Assembly (NCBI GenBank): GCA_019843655.1
Contig: JACDQD010000006.1
Location: 10,532,034 to 10,596,033, forward strand
Source: Lethocerus indicus
Taxonomy: Eukaryota; Arthropoda; Insecta; Hemiptera; Belostomatidae
Length of the DNA stretch: 64,000 nucleotides
Reading direction: 5' to 3'
Shown here piece after piece: positions 52,222 to 61,731 of this stretch. Both the position numbers and the translations under genes were made by a program. Each line of letters opens with the position of its first letter. Within the stretch, counting starts at the first letter, position 1. The notes under the pieces are model-generated. The model saw only the letters and a list, made by a program, of their open reading frames with translations, was not told the DNA's origin and did no database searches.

Positions 52222-52281
<60 letters not shown>
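52222..52281. repeat. GA microsatellite
   Basis: An uninterrupted GA tract of about 60 bp inside the intron between the PR-domain tail and finger 1. Open frames across it in several registers (Arg-Glu or Leu-Ser runs) are artefacts. Confidence 0.97.
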
Positions 52282-52284
<3 letters not shown>

Positions 52285-53360
52285 GGAGGGAGAGCGAGGA
52301 AGGGGCTCCGTGCGTGTAGCCGAGCAGAGAGAGGACCCCGTCATTACCGCCCGACATCATGCAAAACTCCGTTATCCCTTTGGACATTGTCGCCCGGCAT
52401 AATGCCCTCTCCCTCCCACTCTCTCCATCTCTCCCCCATGCACTGTCCCCGTCTCTGTCTTTCTCCAGAGGCGATTCGTCACAGGATGACCCCCTTCTTC
52501 GTACCCTAATTGTGCGAGAGCCCTATCTCCCCGGGCCTTTTATTATTGCCGGGCCGGTACTCTAATGTCCCCCGGCCGATATCGGGTCCTTCCCCGTTTT
52601 ATAGATCGAGTCCAGGCGCTTTTCTCTCCTGTCCACGATTCCGTTTCAGCTGTTGTCCGGAATAACATCCGCATATAGAGTGTGCTGGATAAATTATTTA
52701 AAAATGTTTTATAGCCGCGAGGGAGGAAGCCAATGCGGTGGTCAACTTATCGACTATTGAATACATAATATATTGACACATGTAGGTATATAGATATACA
52801 AACACCAGCAAAAATATCGTAGAGCTCATCATTCTTCAGACAAGGCCACCTCGTAGCCTTCGAGTTTGGATACCCGGGCGTTAATATCAACGTGTACAAG
52901 GCCGTGACTAAGGATATTAATCTATAAAGTACTAAGTGGTCACACGGTAGTTAATAATCTGAAACTTATGCTGTATACCATATTAAGCCAGACAAAGTAT
53001 GAAACGATGTTTTATTATATATATTATAAATCTACTTACTATACTCTTGAGTCTTACTTAAAATCCCGAAATGACATTTTCTGGATTTAATTTCGTTTTT
53101 TCTTTTTCTTGTGCCCGGCGTTCTCCAAAGCCCGGCCCCGCTTTTCCGACTTGTAGTAGGATAACTTTTTATTGCTTTTCCAAGTAATCCTTATAATAAA
53201 GTGGAGGCGCTTTTGAAGTGATCTAGGCGGTGTTGGGGAGGGGTAGGGGACCCGCTAACAGTACCCGGGCTACGTGTGTGTCGAGCCCGATTTCACGGGC
53301 GGCCCAGACGTGAGACACATCCGCGACATATCCATAATTATATCCTCTCCTCCCCCTCCG

Positions 53361-53399
53361 TCCACCACCTCCTCCTCCTCCTTCTTCTTCTTCTTCTTA
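53361..53399. repeat. CTC / CTT trinucleotide tract
   Basis: ACC units, then CTC units, then CTT units in sequence. On the minus strand this reads GAA/GAG and is followed by GTAAAGGTAAG, which mimics a splice donor but has no exon support. Confidence 0.93.
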
Positions 53400-54384
53400 C
53401 CTTTACTGGCTGGCCGGGTGACCGGCATAATGGCCGCTCTTCTCGTCGCCTCCCCCCCCCTCCCGATCCCTCGGAAAACTCTCCCGAGCAGGGGACACAG
53501 AGTTTCACCGGGAAGGTCAACGTCACCCGTGCGAAAGGCACCGATTCTTATCTATAGAACTTGGTACAATTTTACGGGCAATTAAATATGACCTCAACCA
53601 CATAATATCCTTGTTTGTTTGTTCCCCGACAATGACTCCAATTCGTCGAGGTGGGCTATTTTTTTTGGGGGCGTTCATCTATTTTCGGACACGAAGCCGC
53701 AATTTTCATTTGGCGGCGTAATTAATTGGAATCGCGGAATCATCACAGAGCCCTGCGATTGTCCGAACTCGTTAGTAGTCTCAGAATAATATTGCAGGTG
53801 TCTGTGGTACGGATTAATAACTGAATAATAGGTCTATAACTGTAGCCATAACCTCAGCAGCAGAGATACAGACGCGAGCGACAGATCTGTACCTGATGCG
53901 ATATATGCAATTCACATATTTGTGTAAATCTACTCCGCTAATATTTACTGATTTTATATGGACCTTGTATTTAATTCTCGGATGTTGCAGTTGCCAACTG
54001 TCTCTATTACGAACTATCGGTTCTACTTTCTTTCAGTGCAAAACTCTATTTTTAACCTGGCATTGTAATAGTTCAAATGGGTATATTGTATTTACATATG
54101 CAAATCGTACCACCGTCTTGGTCAACTGAACGGCTCTTAATGGATCAGTAAATTAACTCCTGCGTGACGTATTATGAAGGGTGTTTTTTATACAGTCATG
54201 TTTTTCTTAGATCGAGTTTCGTCATATTTAAAAATAGACCTTTCTTGAAGAAATTGTGTAGTGAAATGGATATTGGAAAACAATTACAGCATGAAATACT
54301 GTTTTACGAACCTCCCAGAATACGTTTCATTTGCTAATATTGTTCGTGAATCTCATACTAGTTTTTCAAATTGTGTCTACTCAC

Positions 54385-54540
54385 CTTCAAGTATAGAGTC
54401 CATGGTTCGTCTGTAGAGCGAATTTCTAAGGTAGTGAACGGCAGGTATGTAGAAGACGTCTTCGGGCCTCTCAGGTAGGTAGTACACAACAAGTTCTGAA
54501 TTGGCCGCTATGTTTTTCACAGCTTCGTATATAGGTTCAC
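54385..54540 (-). CDS. PRDM-family gene, exon encoding the C-terminal part of the PR domain
   Basis: The exon holds 2 nt, 51 codons and 1 nt. It reads EPIYEAVKNIAANSELVVYY, then LPERPEDVFYIPAVHYLRNS and LYRRTMDSILE. The stretch IYEAVKNIAANSELVVYY aligns with the PR-domain tail usually written IFY...I..g.ELLVWY; here the usual W is a Y. The tail after it (PERPEDVFYIPAVHYLRNSLYRR) is longer than in PRDM1-type proteins and looks specific to this subfamily. The acceptor is TTAACAG and the donor GTGAGT, close to consensus. Phase 1 at the 3' end lets the last base G join AT of the next exon to make the Asp before SPLDLS. The intron separating it from the previous exon is 4,034 bp. No catalytic residues can be confirmed, so methyltransferase activity should not be assumed. 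Confidence 0.92.
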
Positions 54541-57500
54541 CTGTTAATTAAATAACATTACAAATTAATAACATTGGAATAAAACTGTTATGTCTTCACG
54601 CTTGCAGCAGTACTAAAACCAATACTGAACTATTTCTTGCAATGTTTTAAGGCATTAGGTATATTTAGTATAAGACTTGTGTGTTGTAATTATATTCAGT
54701 AATAAAATGCATTATTCTAAATTTGATGCGTTGAAAAATAATTTATTGATATGAATCAAATGCCGGCCACATAGGCAAATAGCCGCAGCCCCATTCAGTA
54801 CACAGGGCCCGGCGAGAAAGCCCTCCTGAACCATAGGCCCCCCGTCCTTGATTCCTAGTGTGATTAGTGTTACATAAAAATTGCTAAACCATTTTTTTAA
54901 AAAAGAAATAAAATAGAATAAACAGCCGCTCTTAGAATCAAGGTTTATTAAAAGCGCTCCCTATTATATAATCCGTAGCCGTTGCGCAATCGGTGTGTGT
55001 GTGTGTTCGCAAACAGTAATCGTTCGGGCCGGTCGACTCAGTACAAATAAAGTCCGAGTTTTTATCGTCGTCGAAGAGAGGAAAAATCATACCCTGAATT
55101 ATGGTGGCCGCGAACCAGCGCCAAATCGTGGTTTTATTTGGAGGCGGCGTTATCTCTGGACAGTAAACAGGTAGGATATACAGGGGGTAAAATTCCCGCC
55201 TCATTCCCATGCTAATAGGGTCGATCGGTATGGTCCCCGAGGCTAAGGATATCTCTCCCTCCCCCTCCTCTCTCTCTCTCTCTCTCCTCGAACAGAGCCG
55301 GCGCCCCCTCTGCATTCGACTTTATGTTGGCTAGCTCTCAAACTGCATTCCACCTGCGTTCTATGACGAAACGCTCGGGTATCTTTTATGGGGGACCGAA
55401 GGGCCAGCCCTCGTAGCTTCACTTTCTCCACTCGAAAGAAATGCATTAATTAAGGAACGGCTCGGGACAGATTCTGTGATTGCAGCATTGATCCGGGATT
55501 TCTTTAATATTTGAGGTATTCTAAACCACTATAACAATCACCCAAATTCCTTTTTTCCCTAATGCTTGGGTTCAAAATATCATAACTTCTATGATTTTCC
55601 TATTCGCTTGCTGTAGTCTGAGAATCGGCATTGTCTGATTAATGTTAACACCACAAATGCACTGGTATCGTCAATTTCGAAGTATGCCTATTAACTAATA
55701 GTCTACAGCCCAAGCATTTAGTACTGTATTAGGCCAATAAATAATTATTTATTTGATATTTGTATTTAGGTATTACAATTTGTGAATAGTAAATTTTGGA
55801 TTATGACATTCTCCAGGACCAATTATAAAAACTGTTATAAACGAGATAAGAGGGGCTTTAATTTAAAATAAGGTTGATATGTCTTCCTTCCTTATCCTCT
55901 CCCGTTCTTTTTATTTATTACGAAATCCAATAAATTTTCAAGATAGCATCGTCCGAATTCTCATTCTAACCGGTTCTGATGCGTACGAAGATTTTCGTTT
56001 CTTTCCCCACCCCCCCCCCACCCATCGCCTTTTTACGACCACTAATAACAATAGTTAATGAACGGTGGACAAATAAAGGCGGTTGTCCAATTCTTGATTT
56101 TATTCTGCAGAGGGAAGTGGAGCGCTATGAAAATCACCGTTTTACCTCAGTTATTTGTACTTATCTCATCGTATCCATTTATACATGATTTAATTATTGA
56201 GTGTCAAGGTAGGTTGAATGCGCAGGTAAATGAAATCTCATCATCCCAATTATTACTGCGTACGTTCATGTACGTTTCTTATTGGCTCAGGACCCGGAAG
56301 ACGGACTCATCGGCCGATAATGGTTTGATGGGCAAGCATCAATATTTTTTATAGAATATTATATTAGTCGAATGAATTGTTTTCTTATTAGGCTAATTCA
56401 GGTTAATTTGTGACCGCCTGAGATCGCATCTTGACCAATGTGCCTAATCTCCTGGTAGCTTAAATCTTTATATTGTCTGGTTAAATTCGATCTCGGTTAC
56501 CGACATCGGAGATTGGAGTGTCATTGGTCGGAGTTAAAGACTTGGAAGTGTTAGCGCCGAGACCTGTATAAAGGCCATGTAAAAGATAGGCCGACGTTGG
56601 ACTCCTGCCGGTTGATTTGTCTCAGTTCTTTATCCGGGACGGGAGGAAGGCAGCAGTAGCAAGAGCTTTAACGGCCGCTCTCGACTCTACGCCCAAGAAT
56701 GCTCCGTGAAATCGACCGGGGGGGACCATGAATATTCACACCTCTCCCTTCTTTATTTTATACCTCCTTTTTTTTCATCGCTTTTCATTTCTTTTCTGTC
56801 CACTCCCGCCCGGACTCCGATTGTGGTCCGAATGTCTAAATGCGACGGGCGAAAAATGGGCTGAAGAATCGATTTCCAGTATCCGGGACGGGAGGGAGAG
56901 AGGAATGATGTCGCGGTGCCCGGCACAATGGAAAATGAAAGTGCACCGCTGTACCCCGTGCGCTTTATCCCATTGAACATGCGCTCCAGATGGTGGAAAT
57001 TAGTCTAGATACTTACAACTCTGTATACCAGAGGAATCTCTACTGGACGGTTACGAAATAAATAGAATGGAGTGCCACTTGAGAATAACCTGGACATCTA
57101 CTGTTTTATTTAGTGTATTGATTTGGAACGCGATCCGTATCCTATTAGTAGGTACACTGGGGAGGTACCTTAGTATGGAAGTACTTCTAGAAATTGTTTC
57201 CTAAATGGAAAGAATTCTGAAATAGGGTAAGCGGGCTACGTCAAAATTTTGAAATGAGTTTCATTAATTATCGACAATTAAAGAAATCAAATAAATATAA
57301 CCACAGATAGCCTTTTCGGAATAAGTTACGTCAGTTCATAAACTTATTGGATTAATAAGCAGGCTCTGACAGATTTACAACGCAGTATTATTTCGAAAAA
57401 TTGTTATCTGTATGTCGAAAATATACTGAGGGCGGTCGTTAAACCAAATATCGGACCAAATGTCCGAAGCTGAGACATCCCGTCCCCTTTTCGGGACCAA

Positions 57501-58574
57501 ATGAGTGAGATAAGCGAAAAAGTCAATTAGGCCGTAAAGCCTGGAGCATTAAAGAGCCGGGAGGTGGACCCGGAAGCTCGGTCTTGGACCGTCGCGTGCC
57601 CAATAAAACATTCTGTGCCCGTTTCCTTCGACGGTATTTCGAATTGCTGCGACCTTTTCCGAGGGGCGATTTTTCAAAACCTATCCGCTACGGTGGACTG
57701 CGGGCATTGGAGAAATGTCAGTGATCGGGAAAACTCAGAGCGTGGCCGCCGGATCCTGGTTGATGCAACCCGATGTTGGTGATTTCTTTTGATTGCTGGC
57801 TCGTGACTCATCCCAGTGCCGGGGAACAGAAGCGGATAGATCACTCTTGGCCATCTCGGCCGCGTTTGCCAACTCGGATTCCGACGCGGTTTATAATCCT
57901 TGGAATTTCATGAACGCGAATAAATGCAGCGGCGTTGACTGAGGTCCATTACACAAGGACCAGCCGGGATACCATCCACTCCAGTGATTCTACCGACTAC
58001 TTTACCGACTGTTGTAACCAAACAACGCTTACCAACGGCAATTAGTGATACAAACATTAATTAAAAGCTACGGGAAAGAAACCCAGACCGAACATCAGCC
58101 TCCTAGATAGATGTTACCGACAATCCTATTATGTAACTAACTTTCTGTTCGGAAACCTCAACTAAGTTACAGTGAAAAGGAAATGGGCAGCAGTTAAAGG
58201 ACAAGAACTTTTCATATCGACATGGAATGTTAACCAGAGTCCTGGAACTGGAACTCAAGGAACTGCAACGCAACAGCTGCTCTATGGCCCAATCCATCAA
58301 GGGGAAAAAAACATGAGCTGTATGATATTGCTCTCCCAATATACTTATATATTCCGTTTATATTTATACATGTTTATACGTTACGCTATTGTTTCAATAC
58401 AATAAAGTGTTTCAATGGAAATTATCGCTGAAATTTCTTTCAACGGCACCAATATTTCATTATTGGTCAGGACCCTGTGTAACGGCTTTTATTCGTATTG
58501 AAAGTGCTCACACTTCAACAAAAACCCATAGTTTAGTTTATAATGCGATATTAAAAATGTAACGTAAAACGTAC
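54541..58574 (-). other. Intron (4.0 kb) within the PR domain
   Basis: The intron has donor GTACGT and acceptor TTAACAG and splits a Gly codon inside the PR domain. It contains a short GT run near 54991-55006 and a CT run at 55267-55286. Nothing else is identifiable; the open frames in it are short and show no domain. Confidence 0.75.
55267..55286. repeat. Short CT repeat
   Basis: About ten CT units in the intron that splits the PR domain. The 125-codon minus-strand open frame passing through it is not supported as a gene. Confidence 0.9.
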
Positions 58575-58713
58575 CTTTTATTTTGGTGCCAATAATGTTG
58601 ACCTGTTCCGTGTACGTCGGAGCTGTCCTGAGGAATCTGACCCAGTTGCAATGCCTCACGCGTCTCTTGTCCACCTCCGTTATCTCGTCGTAACAGCCGA
58701 ACCTGTGTCTTAT
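58575..58713 (-). CDS. PRDM-family gene, exon encoding the middle of the PR/SET domain
   Basis: This exon encodes 46 codons plus one base, beginning IRHRFGCYDE and containing HCNWVRFLR. The NWVRFL block matches the NWMRYV-type core motif of PR (SET-related) domains and is followed by EQVNIIGTKIKG. The acceptor is a good TTTCAG before codon ATA (phase 0), and the donor is GTACGT after the first base of a Gly codon. That base joins in frame with the next exon at 54540. PR domains are SET relatives in zinc-finger transcription factors; some methylate histones and many only bind partners. The N-terminal part of the domain is missing from this exon, so at least one more coding exon must lie upstream. 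The family call is firm because the exon sits in phase with downstream exons carrying the rest of a PR domain and C2H2 fingers. The subfamily is not assigned. Confidence 0.9.
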
Positions 58714-60542
58714 CTGAAACATTAGAAAGACAAAAATTGCACTTAGCATATATAGGTAAGATAAAAAGAATCTGATTACGCTGGTCAATATCGTGATTAT
58801 ATCTAGAGAATTATCCATTGGCCAATAATGCTTGAATTTTGAAAAAAAACTGCTTATTACAATTTCATAAAAATTAGTTGGACCTAATTTCCTGATTATT
58901 ATAAGGCGATTAAATGGACTCCTATTAAGAATAAATGTTAATTAATGGATAAATTGTTTTCTAGAAAATGATCGCAGGAACCGTTGATGTACATTTCGGT
59001 TTTAAGATTTCGTGATGTTCCTTTCCTGAAATGACGTGATTTACTAACTAAAACTTTCGTTTATCGTCTAAAATTCAAAGAACAAGGGTACACGTTTTTA
59101 TTCTCCGTTTCCCATAACGATGAGCATTAAAACGTGAGATCATTCCCACGACTGGAGAAAGCCTGCCAATTAAAGACCGCGAAAAATCAGTCTGCTATTT
59201 ATTTCTCTTTTTAAGACCCTGTTCCAGTCCTTGAAAACTGTAATGCTCCTCGACTCTTCTTTTTAGCCTTCTTTTGTTCAGTTAAGAAAACAAATTTATA
59301 AAGATCCCTAATACCTACGAGCTGCAAAAAAACAAAGGGAATGTCACACTTATTATACGCAGTATTGGGGTCAAGATCGGTCAATAGGCATTTAAACTTT
59401 ACCTGATGTGAAAGCTGATATTTGCTCATAAGCCTCACAGCTGTGTGATCCAGTTTACAGGAGCGTTAGTAGTATCACGATTAAATGCCAATATTAAATA
59501 TCGCTATATTATATTGGCCAATCGAAAATAATATCAATCTCTTAGCTACCGTAGCCGGAGTCTAAAATGATATCTGAAAACTCGACCAGACGCGTTGGGC
59601 AATCATTTAATTTTTTATCGCTCCCTTTCGGAGATAAGGATCCGTAGAAACTGCTCCCGATTGTTGGGTGAAAAGAAGAAACGATTTCATTCGAAACAAC
59701 AATAATTAGGTATTGTAGAAAGAAAGCGATACTTGGCAGATTGTTTCATGTCATAATAGAAAGTACTAGATTTTTTTCTAGAAGATTCAATAGAACTGAA
59801 CCAGCGATGATCATACAGAGAATGGGAAGGCCGGCGGGGCCAATTACGGTGTAAACTGTAGGCCGACTCTCTTAAATAATATCTTATATCTAATATCTTA
59901 TGAAATCCCCTTCATTTAAATCATTGTATTTGTCGAACTCTCATAACCGGTCTGCATGACTTCGGCCTATGTTTAATATCATTTCTGGGGTTATCTCTTG
60001 GAGGACTTCTTAAGCAAGTGGATTACTTCGGAAGGAGTGAAAGCCCCCGATACTGTTTCCCGCTTATATGTATTCCCAATATATTATCCTATGGTTCGGA
60101 AATACTGAAGGGCATATTTGTATTGAGGCTTTATCTTACAAAATCTTGGACCGAGACATTTCTACGCGATCACCATATATAGATTATAGAGCAACTAGTC
60201 ACACCTATTTAAATTCGAATTGAACGCTTAACCTTTCGCGATTATCTCGAGCGTTGGATGAGGAGGGCGAACAGCATAAAATTCTGCAAAGTCTGTGGTA
60301 TTAATAGGAACTAAAAGCGGCCTATACGCGCTGACCGCTTAGATATCCAATCGGCGAACACGAAGAGATTAATAATCGTAATGGCGACGTCACGCAGAGA
60401 ACGAGGAAAGAATGTCTCTTAGGAGTTTCGCCTGACTTATCCGGCGCATAAACCGGATTGTGGATTCTTCAAGTGCAAACAACGTACCGACACGGCTCTG
60501 ATTATTACGGGAGTTAATTGTAACAAAATGCCCACCAAGGAG

Positions 60543-60549
60543 GTATATA
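60543..60549 (+). promoter_or_regulatory. TATA-like string (plus strand, weak)
   Basis: TATATAAAAG occurs in otherwise ordinary DNA. No initiator match at the right spacing is convincing, and no plus-strand gene follows beyond an unassigned 82-codon open frame at 60707-60955. Listed only as a candidate. Confidence 0.12.
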
Positions 60550-61054
60550 AAAGCAGATGGAGTTAAGAGGATTTGCCAAGTGCATAGCTCATCTAATATT
60601 ATACGTGTGTGTCGCTTTCGTTCGTTGGCCTTCTGAGGAGGTTCGATACCACTTGTGAAAAAATATGCGGTTTATATTCGCTTTTTAAGGGAGACTGAAA
60701 GTACGTTTGACAGCAACTTCATTTTGCATACGTTACTTAGTGATTTACACACTAGGTAGTGGTCGATCACATGATTTGAGGCCAACCGCATTTTCGACCT
60801 TAGTGTGTCTTAAGACAGGTTACTCAATTCCGAGTTGCCGGTATCTACAATTTGTTATCGTGCTTATCTTTCACAAGTACAAGTTATTGACAACTACACA
60901 TAGGAGTCAAAAGGAGGAGAAGTCGCGTGCAATAAGTTGTAACGCTGCTTTTTAAGAGGGCCCAGATTGGAGCTGGCCCCGCGGGGACGTTGCTCCTGTT
61001 TCGAGTGCGATCCCCCTCCCCCTCACCATCCCTCTTCCCCTTCACCATCGTATC

Positions 61055-61370
61055 AGGCTCATTCTCTCTCTCTCTCTTTCTCTCCGAGTGTTTACGCCCT
61101 TAAACTTGAAAGCCCGACCAAGAGAATCCAGTTTTGCCATAAGCCAGTGATAATGGGCGCCGACTGTTGTTTGGCAAATTACACGGTAGCCCACGGTAGG
61201 CCGCCCTGCCAAGAGACCTCTCCGATCCCACTTCTCTCCCCATCACCCTCTTCCTCTCTAAATCTTTCTTTCTCCTTCTCTCTCTCTCTCCCGTTCGAGC
61301 AGCACGCACACTCCATCTTTCATCTCCCTTCTCGCTCTGACTCTCTCGCTCTTTCATTCTCTTTTGCTCC
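61055..61370. repeat. CT-rich degenerate pyrimidine region
   Basis: Two CTCTCT clusters (near 61064-61085 and 61265-61295) within a pyrimidine-rich 300 bp stretch. It creates overlapping Ser/Leu (plus) and Glu/Arg (minus) open frames of about 155-167 codons that I attribute to composition. Confidence 0.8.
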
Positions 61371-61674
61371 AGTTCATTACTCTGCCGCGTACGGACCCGG
61401 AGCGGTTCCGAAGTGCCGGCCTGTATCCCATTTAAATTCGGCCAACTTGTTGCACCGAATCTCAAAGTAAATGCGTGTTCGTTGGAAATCGAACTAATAA
61501 AACATATTTCCATGTTTGAATGTTGGCGCGTTTCTTCATACGACATTAATTGGATTTGAGTTTTCATTAATTAAGTGAATTATTTTTGTTTTGAGACTAT
61601 AGTCTCAACTAATTTTTATCTTAAATGAATAATGTGTTTCTTATATGGATTCGATTAGATTTTTAATTATTTAC

Positions 61675-61731
61675 CGTTAACACAATCAGGGGCTTGAAAA
61701 TATTGTCTGACTCAAAATTAGATGGCATTTA
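61675..61731 (-). CDS. Candidate 5' coding exon of the PRDM-family gene (weak)
   Basis: The minus strand has a pyrimidine-rich acceptor (GCAATTTTCAG), then TAAATG at 61728-61726, an open frame of 18 codons starting MPSNFESDNIFKPLIVLT, and a GTAAAT donor after codon ACG. The donor leaves phase 0, which matches the phase-0 acceptor of the exon at 58713. No homology supports it, and joining it straight to that exon would still leave the first half of the PR domain missing. At least one further exon of whole-codon length would be needed. Treat as a lead, not an annotation. Confidence 0.18.

Larger units (their letters stand above)
47797..54384 (-). other. Intron (6.6 kb) between PR-domain tail and PLDLS/finger 1 exons
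   Basis: The intron has donor GTGAGT and acceptor TTCCCAG and no supportable internal exon. It holds a GC-rich block at about 48980-49460 with GGT and CGG runs, a CT-rich tract followed by an unassigned 167-codon plus-strand open frame at 50764-51267, the GA microsatellite at 52222-52281 and a CTC/CTT tract at 53361-53399. Confidence 0.75.

Noticed and set aside
52087..52509. Open frames of 85-119 codons on both strands
   Set aside because: Translated GA microsatellite in several registers.
53338..53541. Minus-strand frame with an Arg run and an AAAGGTAAG donor-like end
   Set aside because: Produced by the CTC/CTT trinucleotide tract; no acceptor or homology.
60630..60650. B-box-like GGTTCGATACC
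   Set aside because: No A-box or cloverleaf around it.
61100..61567. 155-codon minus-strand Glu/Arg-rich frame considered as upstream exon
   Set aside because: Derived from CT-rich DNA; no PR-domain residues and no matching splice phase.
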